Origin: an uncultured Flavobacteriaceae bacterium
GTDB taxonomy: Bacteria; Bacteroidota; Bacteroidia; Flavobacteriales; Flavobacteriaceae
NCBI GenBank assembly: GCA_947495135.1
Contig: CANLXN010000002.1
Location: 248,001-312,000 of the forward strand
Direction of reading: 5' to 3'
Length of the DNA stretch: 64,000 nt
Position 1 is the first letter of the stretch; each line of letters begins with the position of its first letter. Position numbers and translations under genes: made by a program. The notes under the pieces were generated by a model. The model was not told the origin of the DNA. It ran no database searches and worked only from the letters and a program-made list of their open reading frames with translations. Shown piece by piece: positions 19,216 through 27,575 of this stretch.

Positions 19216-20145
19216 ATGACAAAACACTACATTTTATTGGCAATACTTTTATTAGCATCCATGCATGGTTCTGCACAAACTGTAGAGTTCGACGATGACA
19301 TGGAATCTTATATTGATGGGTCTGAAATTTTTGAAAATCACTGGACGTCTTGGTCTGGAACCTCCAGCGATGCCATTTTTTCGTCCTCCGCTCAAGCCCG
19401 AAGTGGTTCGCTATCTGGCTTTGTACCCGACAACGGCACTACCGATGGCGTTCTAGACTTTGGGAATAAAATATTTGGAGAATGGTTTGTGATTTTTCAC
19501 ATGTACGTTCCATCAAATAAGGAAGCATACTGGAATTTACAGGGGGAAGTTCCAATAGGTGCTGGAGAGTGGGTAGTAGGAAATATCTTCTTTAACCAAG
19601 ACCTGGCTAACCCAGGAGTAGGACTTATAGACGACTCCGCCTTAGGAGCCGTAAGCTTTGATTTCCCACATGATGAATGGTTTGAGGTTTTTATGGAATG
19701 GGATATCACCTTTGGCATTTCACTTGCTACTTGGGGAATGAACATAGATGGAGTTGAAGTAATTCCCTATGGAACACCCTATACGAGCGCAGACGGGACC
19801 ACCGCTACTTCCCTTGGAGGTATTGATTTCTTTTCTATTTCCGCGAATAACAGCTATTATATAGACGATTTTTTATTTTCTGATTTCCCACTTGATGCAG
19901 GAACTATCGATTTTAATTCGAAAGATTTTCAACTCATTAACACACAATTCAACGAAGTACTGCAATATAAAAGCAATGAAACGATTTCTGAAATAACTCT
20001 TCATAATATGCTCGGTCAAATAGTATATAAATCTCACCCAGATAGAACTTCGGGCGAAGTTGATATTTCAAACCTTCCTAACGGAACTTATTTGGCCAAA
20101 GTGGCTATTGGTGATACCACGGGTACCATAAAATTTGTGAAGTAA
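19216..20145 (+). CDS. Secreted protein with T9SS-like tail (copy 2)
   Basis: 309-residue paralogue of the protein at 16605. The signal peptide and about 210-residue core match copy 1 at roughly four of five residues by eye, but the C-terminal region is much less similar. In copy 2 the YPNPV signature of the sorting domain is replaced by LINTQFNEV, although LHNMLGQIVY and NGTYLAKV remain. Codon use is less biased than in copy 1. I chose the ATG at 19216 over an upstream in-frame start because it begins the signal peptide. It may be a weakly expressed, diverging duplicate. Confidence 0.8.
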   Translation: MTKHYILLAILLLASMHGSAQTVEFDDDMESYIDGSEIFENHWTSWSGTSSDAIFSSSAQARSGSLSGFVPDNGTTDGVLDFGNKIFGEWFVIFHMYVPSNKEAYWNLQGEVPIGAGEWVVGNIFFNQDLANPGVGLIDDSALGAVSFDFPHDEWFEVFMEWDITFGISLATWGMNIDGVEVIPYGTPYTSADGTTATSLGGIDFFSISANNSYYIDDFLFSDFPLDAGTIDFNSKDFQLINTQFNEVLQYKSNETISEITLHNMLGQIVYKSHPDRTSGEVDISNLPNGTYLAKVAIGDTTGTIKFVK

Positions 20146-20184
20146 TTTCATGGACATTTCAAAATAGAAAAAAGATTAAAGTCG

Positions 20185-20192
20185 TAATTTTA
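20185..20192 (+). promoter_or_regulatory. -7 box directly before rarA
   Basis: TAATTTTA (one mismatch to TAnnTTTG) ends five bases before the rarA ATG, so a transcript from it would begin at or next to the start codon. No clear -33 box at the usual spacing. Confidence 0.35.
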
Positions 20193-20197
20193 CGGGC

Positions 20198-21475
20198 ATG
20201 AGTAAACCTCTTGCCGAACGTATTAGACCCACAACACTCGATGATTATCTAAGTCAGCAGCACTTAATTGGTCCTCAGGGAGCTTTATCTTCTCAAATTA
20301 AATCGGGTGTGATCTCCTCCATGATTTTTTGGGGTCCTCCAGGTACTGGAAAAACAACTCTTGCTAACATTATAGCAACAGATTCTGGTCGCCCCTTCTA
20401 CACCCTAAGCGCAGTGGATAGTGGTGTAGCGGCTGTACGGGAAGTAATAGAGCGTGCTAAAAAGAGCGACGATTTATTTACTACCAAAAACCCCATTCTC
20501 TTCATAGATGAAATTCATCGTTTTTCAAAATCGCAACAAGATTCACTGCTAGGAGCGGTCGAAAAAGGCTGGATCACGCTTATTGGTGCCACTACTGAAA
20601 ATCCTAGTTTTGAAGTTATTCCCGCACTCTTATCACGCTGCCAAGTATATGTGCTTAATGCATTTACCAAAGCCGACTTAGAAGCACTTTTAAAAAGAGC
20701 GATAAAAACGGATACCGTTCTTTCAGAAAAAAAAATCACCCTCAAAGAAACAGAAGCCCTCATTAGGCTATCCGGCGGAGACGCTAGAAAATTATTAAAC
20801 ATTCTGGAACTGGTAGTTCTTTCGGAAAACGCTGAAAAGGTCGTTGTTACAAACGACTTGGTGAGCGGAAAAGTGCAAAAAAACACGGTAATGTACGATA
20901 AGACTGGGGAATCTCATTACGATATTGTTTCGGCTTTTATAAAATCGATACGTGGGAGTGATCCAAACGCGGCGGTTTACTGGTTGGCTAGGATGGTTGA
21001 GGGTGGAGAAGATATCAAATTCATAGCCCGACGATTACTCATTGCCGCATCAGAAGATATTGGCATGGCAAACCCCACGGCACTCGTTCTGGCGAACGCA
21101 ACATTTAACGCGGTGAACACTATTGGATATCCAGAGGCTAGTATTATTTTGAGCCAGTGTGCTGTTTATCTGGCAACTTCTCCCAAAAGCAATGCGTCGT
21201 ACGCTGCCATAAAGCAAGCACAACAGTATGTAAGGCAAACGGGCGATTTATCGGTGCCACTATCTATCCGCAATGCACCTACCAAATTAATGAAGGAGTT
21301 GGGCTATGGAAAAGCGTATCAATATGCCCATGATTACGAAGGAAACTTTGTCCCTCATGAGTTTTTACCCGAAGAAATGGTTGGAACTACCTTTTATAAA
21401 CCCGGCAATAATGCTCGAGAAAACAGTTTAAAAAAATATTTAGGAAGCCTCTGGGGTGATAAGTACGAGTATTAA
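20198..21475 (+). CDS. rarA: Replication-associated recombination ATPase RarA (MgsA)
   Basis: 425-residue AAA+ ATPase of the RarA/MgsA/WRNIP1 family, related to clamp loaders. Walker A GPPGTGKTT at about residues 46-54, Walker B ILFIDEIHRF near 101-110, sensor 1 GATTENPSFEV, arginine-finger region LLSRCQVY, and the C-terminal tetramerisation domain with SIRGSDPNAAVYWLARM. It acts at stalled replication forks. Length and motifs are complete. Its stop overlaps that of the convergent gene by four bases. Confidence 0.95.
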   Translation: MSKPLAERIRPTTLDDYLSQQHLIGPQGALSSQIKSGVISSMIFWGPPGTGKTTLANIIATDSGRPFYTLSAVDSGVAAVREVIERAKKSDDLFTTKNPILFIDEIHRFSKSQQDSLLGAVEKGWITLIGATTENPSFEVIPALLSRCQVYVLNAFTKADLEALLKRAIKTDTVLSEKKITLKETEALIRLSGGDARKLLNILELVVLSENAEKVVVTNDLVSGKVQKNTVMYDKTGESHYDIVSAFIKSIRGSDPNAAVYWLARMVEGGEDIKFIARRLLIAASEDIGMANPTALVLANATFNAVNTIGYPEASIILSQCAVYLATSPKSNASYAAIKQAQQYVRQTGDLSVPLSIRNAPTKLMKELGYGKAYQYAHDYEGNFVPHEFLPEEMVGTTFYKPGNNARENSLKKYLGSLWGDKYEY

Positions 21476-22263
21476 TCGACCAAAGTGAATCGCACTTTCT
21501 GAAAGCCGGTCTCAATGATTAGGTTTTTATCTGCATCGAAAGACGCATTAAATATGTTGCCTGTTGCATCCTTAAACTCCAGACGCTTATCACTAGTGAG
21601 AGTCAAATTCCCCTTCAGTTTTAATTCAGCCCCTTGAGAACCTTCATATAAGCTATATCCATCACTAGTCTCCATTAATAGAAAAGGGCTTCCATTGCTT
21701 ACGTAGCTGGTCGTTTTATTAACCAATTCGGTAAGTGCAACTTCTGTATTTTTAATTTCTTCGGAAATTTCCTCATCTACGGTAGTCTCTTGGTCAACCA
21801 CATCCTTCTTCGTATCTGAACCGCTCGTAAAAACTAATGGATCTGGCTGTTGCACTCCTTGCGCAGCAATACTCTCGAATGCGCTACGAAGTGCTTCGTA
21901 ATAAGACTTTTTATATTCCTTTTTCTTACTTCTACCTTCAAAACTCCTAAAAACTTCGGTATTGTTGCAGTCCTTTAAAACCACCACCATTTTGGTCCAA
22001 ATAAATCCAGGGTCAATTTCCACATCTGCCCAAAGACCATCACATCTGCCCACATCTGGCAGTTCTTGTCCAAAATAGGCATTAAAACCATGCTTATTAA
22101 ATAAGAATTTCGTGAGTGAATTAAGTTGATATTGATCATTTTCACGAAGAAAACTATACGTATCGGGCACCACAACAAAGCTATACTCTCCTAATTCCTT
22201 TTGTGAAAAGGCATTGACACTAAGAAAAAGTGATAATACGATAGCTGCTATATATTTTTTCAT
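21472..22263 (-). CDS. Exported protein of unknown function
   Basis: 263 residues with a signal peptide (to NAFSQ). The middle (about 155-175) is acidic and probably unstructured; a C-terminal part (about 190-263) looks like a small beta domain (YSLYEGSQGAELKLKGNLTL, RLEFKDATGNIFNASFD). I do not recognise a family. Last gene of a three-gene operon, its ATG overlapping the stop of the upstream barrel gene, so it probably works with that protein at the cell envelope. A 12-bp direct repeat (CACATCTGCCCA at 22021 and 22041) lies within it. Confidence 0.75.
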   Translation of the reverse strand: MKKYIAAIVLSLFLSVNAFSQKELGEYSFVVVPDTYSFLRENDQYQLNSLTKFLFNKHGFNAYFGQELPDVGRCDGLWADVEIDPGFIWTKMVVVLKDCNNTEVFRSFEGRSKKKEYKKSYYEALRSAFESIAAQGVQQPDPLVFTSGSDTKKDVVDQETTVDEEISEEIKNTEVALTELVNKTTSYVSNGSPFLLMETSDGYSLYEGSQGAELKLKGNLTLTSDKRLEFKDATGNIFNASFDADKNLIIETGFQKVRFTLVD

Positions 22264-23663
22264 TCCTGATCTATTTTGATATTGAATCCGAGTTGCAAAG
22301 ATATACTTTTTGCCTTTGCTATATTTCCATATGAAAGAACATTGTCTGCCGCTATATAGAAATTAAACTTACCTAGATCTGCCACTGCTCCGAGACCCAC
22401 GTTAGAATACGAATAGGAATCCACAGTATAGGTTGCTTTCGCAGAAAGAAAACTAAATAACCTACGCCTATAGAAGAGCGTTGCTGCCCCTTGTGGCCCC
22501 TTCGGTCTTAGTATACTGTAAAATTGAAATCCTACTGCCTGTAACCTCGGAATCCCTCCTTTATTTAAGCAATCACACTCTCTACCACCAGCATACCCAC
22601 CAAAGCTATATTCAAGACTTGCGTTAAACTTCATAGGTCTGGCTTGGGTATATCCGCTCGTTATGGTATCAATAGGGAACGCCTGTTCCAGTTCATCTTC
22701 GAGATCGTCGTAATATGGTGGCGCTCCTTCTCCCACTACCAATGGTGGAAAAATGAGTTCAATCCCACTAATAGTATCTGTTCCTGTGGCTCTGTAGCTT
22801 TCGGTATCTTTGGAATGAAAAATCATCCCCACGTCCAGCAAACTGGCACTTGCCGTCCAACGATCATTAATTTCGTAGGTCGCTCCTAAATCAACACCTA
22901 ATCCAAGATTTCCTCCAAAAAAAGCTCTTCCAATTACACTTCCAGGTGTGGCACCATCCAAAGAAGCGACTCCAGAGGTATTAACCGTAATGTCTGCATC
23001 TCGGATAATGTGATCATAAATGTTTTCGCTGTTCTCGTCACCTAATTCGGTCACAAAAACACCATTATTATTGGTGCTTTTCGCACTAAGCATGCTAGAA
23101 TAAATCTTAGCTCTTCCACCTACTGTAAGCTTTTTAGTAATTTGTTTGTTGGCACCAAAATGGTAAACAGTGAGTAAATCTGCCGTTGCACTTACCTGTC
23201 CAAGCTCGTATTCAAATCCAATATAATCTCTATTTCCATCGAGTGCTAAGACCGCTAAATCTTTAGGAAAATAGCTAATAAAGTCAAACTCCTGATAAAT
23301 TCCACCAGAAAGATAAATATCCTTATTTGCTCCTGCTCGCCAACCAAAGTTAGCAATCTCCAACTGTTGTGTAGCCGTAAAAAAGTCTCGATCGGTCATC
23401 CCGAAAACAGCTTCACGAATGCGGGCGTTTATATCCAAATCAGACTGTCCAAATATATCAAACACACTAAGTCCAGAGGCTCCTCCATTGACGTGAATTT
23501 GTGACAAAAAAGGAATCCCGAAGTGGGCTTTCTGTGGTACTCTGCTTCCAGGATTAAGCATCAGACTCTGTGGAACGTCTTCCAAGCCATATAAAACCTG
23601 TTTGTTTTGCGCAACGGCAACCGATAGGCCAAAGGCCATAAATAGAACTGAAATAACTCTCAT
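22260..23663 (-). CDS. DUF5723-type outer-membrane barrel protein
   Basis: 467 residues: signal peptide (to VAVAQ), then a long alternating beta pattern rich in Gly and aromatic residues, consistent with a porin-like barrel of the DUF5723 group common in Flavobacteria (QVLYGLEDVPQSLMLNPG near the N-terminus). A CDC motif is at about residue 369. Function unknown; such proteins are found in the outer membrane. It is flanked by a lipoprotein gene five bases upstream and an exported protein gene overlapping its end. Confidence 0.75.
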   Translation of the reverse strand: MRVISVLFMAFGLSVAVAQNKQVLYGLEDVPQSLMLNPGSRVPQKAHFGIPFLSQIHVNGGASGLSVFDIFGQSDLDINARIREAVFGMTDRDFFTATQQLEIANFGWRAGANKDIYLSGGIYQEFDFISYFPKDLAVLALDGNRDYIGFEYELGQVSATADLLTVYHFGANKQITKKLTVGGRAKIYSSMLSAKSTNNNGVFVTELGDENSENIYDHIIRDADITVNTSGVASLDGATPGSVIGRAFFGGNLGLGVDLGATYEINDRWTASASLLDVGMIFHSKDTESYRATGTDTISGIELIFPPLVVGEGAPPYYDDLEDELEQAFPIDTITSGYTQARPMKFNASLEYSFGGYAGGRECDCLNKGGIPRLQAVGFQFYSILRPKGPQGAATLFYRRRLFSFLSAKATYTVDSYSYSNVGLGAVADLGKFNFYIAADNVLSYGNIAKAKSISLQLGFNIKIDQE

Positions 23664-23668
23664 AGTAA

Positions 23669-24226
23669 TTATTCCTGCTCTTTAATTTCTAAATAGTAAG
23701 TAGTCTTAGACTGTAACTTAAGAGTGCCTTCCAGTTCCTCGCTGGATGAAGGAATAGTGACATTCACCACCACCCTATTCGCTCCTGTAAGATCTAAAAT
23801 CTCTTGTCCTTCAACTGTAACTTCGCTTATAGTAACGACAGCATTGTCTAGAGAACCACCATTTACGGAAGCACTATGGGCATATGTTTCTTGTCCATCT
23901 TCACTTATAAATTGAAAATCCACGTCAAAACTTCTTTCTATGCTATTGGTGAATTTAAAAAAGAAATCGGTTCGTAATAGGCTTTCCTGAACCTCCGTAT
24001 CATCCAAAAACCGAATCTCTGTTGTATCGCTAAGTGTGATACTTGAGTTGGTTATTTCTTCATCGAAAAAATCCTGGGCGTTTAAGCTGAAGTAGACGAG
24101 ATCTAATTCGACCACGGGAGTGATGGCGATATTATCAGCATCATTGAAGTCGACGTCCTTGACGCAAGAAAACAATAACAGGCTGAAAAATAAAACTGTA
24201 GTAGGTATTATTAGTTTAATTTTCAT
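23669..24226 (-). CDS. Lipoprotein, first gene of the DUF5723 operon
   Basis: 185-residue lipoprotein (lipobox LFSC, Cys near residue 21) predicted to be mostly beta. No domain recognised; the distribution of strands after residue 60 looks like an immunoglobulin-like sandwich. It begins the three-gene minus-strand operon and probably associates with the DUF5723 protein encoded five bases downstream. Confidence 0.75.
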   Translation of the reverse strand: MKIKLIIPTTVLFFSLLLFSCVKDVDFNDADNIAITPVVELDLVYFSLNAQDFFDEEITNSSITLSDTTEIRFLDDTEVQESLLRTDFFFKFTNSIERSFDVDFQFISEDGQETYAHSASVNGGSLDNAVVTISEVTVEGQEILDLTGANRVVVNVTIPSSSEELEGTLKLQSKTTYYLEIKEQE

Positions 24227-24274
24227 TGGGGAATGATTTAAGTAGCTAACGTTTCATTGGGGCGAAATATTATC

Positions 24275-24964
24275 TTACAAATAGTTTTTAATTTCTCTTA
24301 TATGGTTAATTATTTTATAGTTGTGAGGTGGTATTTCATTTCGATAATTATAAAAAAGCGTCTTCATGCCAACGGCCTCTGCTCCTAAAATATCTGCCTC
24401 AAAGGTATCACCAATCATTATACTTTGCAAGGATTGGACGTTTGCTTTTTGAAGTGCATGTTTAAAAACCAACGGATTAGGTTTCTTAACCCCTACCTCT
24501 TCGCTAGTAGTAACGGTTTGAAAAAAGTGATCAATATTACTGTTTTTGAGTTTTAAATGCTGTACTTCTCCAAAACCATTGGTAATGATGTGTAATTTAT
24601 AGCGATCGCTTAAATAACTAAGTACATCCATAGCCCCTTCAAAGAGGTGGTTATCTTTAGGAAGCTCTTCCACATACGAATTAGCCAAAATATCCAACTC
24701 CTCATTGGTGTAATTAATTCCGAAAGGTTGAAAAGAGTCTAAGAAACGGCCTCTTCTCAAACCTTGTTTTGTGATGCGCTCCTCTCTGTACAATTTCCAA
24801 TACTGAAAATTGATAGGCTCATAGACTTTAACAAAGTCTTCTAATTTTATGGTAATTCCATGGTTACGGAAAACCCTAGCGAAAGCCAACCGCGAGTTTT
24901 TATCAAAATCCCAAAGGGTATGATCTAAATCGAAAAACACATCCGTTATATTTTCTTTATCCAT
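24275..24964 (-). CDS. yjjG: HAD-family nucleotidase, YjjG type
   Basis: 229-residue haloacid dehalogenase-like phosphatase. Motif I is FFDLDHTLWDF (nucleophile and acid/base Asp), motif II HIITNGFGEVQHLKL, motif III Lys in VGVKKPNPLVF and motif IV MIGDTFEADILGA. YjjG hydrolyses non-canonical pyrimidine nucleoside monophosphates and helps clean the nucleotide pool. The frame is open 31 codons upstream, inside the preceding gene, but the ATG at 24964 fits the family and leaves a four-base gap after that gene. Confidence 0.9.
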   Translation of the reverse strand: MDKENITDVFFDLDHTLWDFDKNSRLAFARVFRNHGITIKLEDFVKVYEPINFQYWKLYREERITKQGLRRGRFLDSFQPFGINYTNEELDILANSYVEELPKDNHLFEGAMDVLSYLSDRYKLHIITNGFGEVQHLKLKNSNIDHFFQTVTTSEEVGVKKPNPLVFKHALQKANVQSLQSIMIGDTFEADILGAEAVGMKTLFYNYRNEIPPHNYKIINHIREIKNYL

Positions 24965-24968
24965 AATA

Positions 24969-26246
24969 TTAGTTTTCTGAAAAGAAGAATCGCCATAAGT
25001 GATTTTCTTTTGAAGAGACAAAATCTTTATTTGAAAAAAGCATTGAAAAGGTTCCATTCACCATTTGAACCGCAGACACCATCGTTTCTAAAAGCATTTC
25101 TGCCTCCGATTCTCGTAGTTTTTTCAGCGCAGAAGTTGCTCCAGCCATAGGATGGATGAGAAGCGGTGTTTTAATTTCATAGTCTAGATCATAAAATAAA
25201 AAGGGAGTGCAGGTTCCAGCTCTAAATCCGAAGGCATTTTCATAGAGCATGGTAAAATCATGGTTGACCTCTAGCTCTAACAAATCTCTGTAACTATTGG
25301 GCAAATTGACCTTAAATTGGTCATTCATAGTACTGTTTAAACTTCGATGGGTAAGCTCTTCCATCTGCTTCTTTTCATTATTTAATTGATCGTAGTCGTG
25401 TAACGAATGGTACGAGAGTATTAAACCTACTTCATTGTAATCGCCAACGTATTTAACCAACGCTTCAAATTTATCTTTTTTTGTATTTAAATCCTCCCTA
25501 AAGGACATTCCTTCTCCTAAAAGGAAGAAAACGGACAACGCTGAAGCCGTGTTCTTATTAGAATTAATCATCCAAGTAAAAGTATCGAAAGGATCTTTTC
25601 GGAGTTTTAATAGTACTCTACTTCTAGAGAAAATCCTGGTGATTCTAAACTTTGAAAGGTCTCTAAAATATCCGAAAAAATTACGAAGAAAGCCACGATG
25701 GGCGAATTCAAACGGTCGCTTTGCCTCAACGACATGATGGAACTTAAACGAATTAGAAGTAAACTCTAAATCGGGGAAATTTGCTAACAAAATTTTCTTT
25801 AACTCATAGGCCCAAAGGTCGACCACGGGCTTTTCTAAAAACTTTCCTTTAAAAGCGAGGCTTTCGGACACTGGAAACCGCCCCAGTTCATCCTTTACAT
25901 GAGGAAGGTATTCTTCATACCTACTCAATAAATAAAAAGAAGCTGCGAAAATATCAAACGGTAAGGCACTCTTATCACTCATCGGAAAAAAACAAACACT
26001 AGTATTCCATTTACTAAGAGCAACATCTACATCCTCAAAACCCTGTTCTGTAAGCAGTCCATGCGATTGAAAAAACAACTCATTTCCCATTGCTACTTTT
26101 CCATAGGAAATCTTAGGACCGCTATGCGATATAAATGTTTCAATAACGGACGTAAACTCTACCTTAACACCTAAAATACTGGTACATATGTGCCGAAACA
26201 CATAGTTAAGTCTGGGTGTAATTTTTTGAGTATGGACTAGGAGCAT
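24969..26246 (-). CDS. Polysaccharide-deacetylase-like protein, probably inactive
   Basis: 425 residues. The overall layout (FDIFAASFYLLSRYEEYLP, FLEKPVVDLWAYELKKILL, RAGTCTPFLFYDLDYEI, HPMAGATSALKK) matches a family of Flavobacterial proteins annotated as polysaccharide deacetylases. As I recall them, active members carry an Asp-x-Asp segment in the first strand and a His near GIHPSY; here the first reads HHVVEAKRPFEF and the second GLILSYHS, so metal-binding residues appear lost. It lies between radC and yjjG with 4-5 base gaps. Active family membership is uncertain; the pseudo-enzyme reading is inference. Confidence 0.65.
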   Translation of the reverse strand: MLLVHTQKITPRLNYVFRHICTSILGVKVEFTSVIETFISHSGPKISYGKVAMGNELFFQSHGLLTEQGFEDVDVALSKWNTSVCFFPMSDKSALPFDIFAASFYLLSRYEEYLPHVKDELGRFPVSESLAFKGKFLEKPVVDLWAYELKKILLANFPDLEFTSNSFKFHHVVEAKRPFEFAHRGFLRNFFGYFRDLSKFRITRIFSRSRVLLKLRKDPFDTFTWMINSNKNTASALSVFFLLGEGMSFREDLNTKKDKFEALVKYVGDYNEVGLILSYHSLHDYDQLNNEKKQMEELTHRSLNSTMNDQFKVNLPNSYRDLLELEVNHDFTMLYENAFGFRAGTCTPFLFYDLDYEIKTPLLIHPMAGATSALKKLRESEAEMLLETMVSAVQMVNGTFSMLFSNKDFVSSKENHLWRFFFSEN

Positions 26247-26251
26247 AGAAG

Positions 26252-26950
26252 CTATAGAAGTTGTTCGTCGGCAAAGCTAAAATACGCATTTTCGGTTATA
26301 ATGAGATGATCCAAAACTTTAATATCGAGACTATCGCCTGCCAACTTGAACTTTTTAGTGAGCTTAATATCGGCCTGACTGGGTTTTAAAGCACCACTTG
26401 GATGATTATGTGCCAAGATAATCCCAACCGCTCCTAATTCTATAGCGGTCTTCATGGTAAGGCGCACATCTACCACCGTTCCAGTAATACCTCCTTTACT
26501 CAATTGCTGAGAGTGAAGCACCTTGTTCGAATTGTTTAAATAAACTGCCCAAAATTCTTCATGTGGCAGATCTCCTATGGTAGGCTGAAGTAATTCAAAT
26601 ACCGAAACACTGGAAGTGATTTTATTTCGAATAAGAGCTTCTTCTGAACGTCTCCGCTTACCGAGTTCTAAAGCTGCTATGATGCTAATCGATTTTGCTT
26701 CTCCAATTCCTTTAAACTTGACTAATTCTGAAATAGACAATCGCCCTAACTCGTTTAGGTTATTTTCTACCGAAGAGAGCACTCTCCTACTCAAGTCTAC
26801 TGCACTTTCTTCCCTATTCCCACTACCAATTAAAATGGCAATGAGCTCTGCATCGCTTAAAGCCGACTTCCCTTTGAGCAACAACTTCTCTCTTGGCCGA
26901 TCATCTTCATTCCAAGATTTTATTGAAAAACTAGTACTGCTTTCTTCCAA
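26252..26950 (-). CDS. radC: RadC/JAB-domain DNA repair-type protein
   Basis: 232 residues: N-terminal helix-hairpin-helix part (LIAILIGSGNREESAVDLS, LVKFKGIGEAKSISIIAALELG) and a C-terminal JAB/MPN metalloprotease-like domain with the JAMM motif in LAHNHPSGALKPSQAD. Its cellular role is unclear even in well-studied bacteria despite the name. First gene of a likely radC, deacetylase-like, yjjG operon with its own promoter at 26968-26996. Confidence 0.92.
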   Translation of the reverse strand: MEESSTSFSIKSWNEDDRPREKLLLKGKSALSDAELIAILIGSGNREESAVDLSRRVLSSVENNLNELGRLSISELVKFKGIGEAKSISIIAALELGKRRRSEEALIRNKITSSVSVFELLQPTIGDLPHEEFWAVYLNNSNKVLHSQQLSKGGITGTVVDVRLTMKTAIELGAVGIILAHNHPSGALKPSQADIKLTKKFKLAGDSLDIKVLDHLIITENAYFSFADEQLL

Positions 26951-26967
26951 AGTGGGTTGCGTTTCAA

Positions 26968-26996
26968 TAAAGATAATAATGTATATTTATATTCAA
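26968..26996 (-). promoter_or_regulatory. radC operon promoter
   Basis: Minus strand TTG (26996-26994), 18 bases, TATCTTTA (26975-26968; one mismatch to TAnnTTTG). The start site would fall about 10 bases before the radC ATG. Confidence 0.5.
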
Positions 26997-27020
26997 TAAT
27001 GAAGTCACTAATGGTTGTGG

Positions 27021-27056
27021 CAATTCTTGAATTGACTGCATTTAATTCAAGAATTG
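27021..27056. promoter_or_regulatory. 13-bp inverted repeat between radC and the DUF1569 gene
   Basis: CAATTCTTGAATT (27021-27033) and AATTCAAGAATTG (27044-27056) are perfect complements around a 10-base spacer. There is no T run after it and it lies between divergent genes, 24 bases before the DUF1569 ATG, so an operator or an mRNA leader hairpin is more likely than a terminator. Confidence 0.5.
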
Positions 27057-27080
27057 AACGTTATTTTAAAAAACAAAATC

Positions 27081-27524
27081 ATGAAATCAATTTTTGAACA
27101 AGACGCATATACTGAAATTAGAAATAGACTCACTAATTTATCAGAAGATTCTACTAGGCAATGGGGTAAAATGACACATGGCCAAATGGTGCATCACTGT
27201 CAAGGACCGTTAAATGTGATCCTAGAAAAAGTAGATTATGGTTTTAAGCCGAATTGGCTGGTGAATTTACTTTTTAAGAAATCCATGTATAGCGATAAGC
27301 CTTGGAGAAAAAACCTTCCAACTGCACCTAAACTTAAGGAAACCCAAGAGCGGGATTTTGTAGCTGAAAAAGCAAACTTAGAGTCACTATTGGACGAACT
27401 TAATAGTCAAAGAGATCGAGAAGACTGGAAACCACACCCTGCGTTTGGGGCTTTGACCAAAGAACAATGGGGGAAAATGCAATACAAACATTTGGACCAC
27501 CATTTAAACCAATTTGGGGTTTAA
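27081..27524 (+). CDS. DUF1569 (DinB-like) protein
   Basis: 147-residue cytoplasmic protein of the DUF1569 group in the DinB/YfiT four-helix fold. Histidines suited to metal binding are seen in KMTHGQMVHHC (about residues 31-41) and KHLDHHLNQFG at the C-terminus. These proteins are often metal-dependent thiol transferases or of unknown activity. An upstream in-frame TTG exists at 27054, but the ATG at 27081 fits the family and avoids the inverted repeat. Confidence 0.85.
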   Translation: MKSIFEQDAYTEIRNRLTNLSEDSTRQWGKMTHGQMVHHCQGPLNVILEKVDYGFKPNWLVNLLFKKSMYSDKPWRKNLPTAPKLKETQERDFVAEKANLESLLDELNSQRDREDWKPHPAFGALTKEQWGKMQYKHLDHHLNQFGV

Positions 27525-27575
27525 TTCCATCGCAGTCTTACGTATCACCTCTCAAATCTAATATATCCTATCTAT

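Noticed and set aside
22021-22058. CACATCTGCCCA direct repeat as a mobile-element or CRISPR-like signal
   Set aside because: Only two full 12-bp units and a partial third lie inside a coding frame without spacer regularity; it looks like a small internal duplication.
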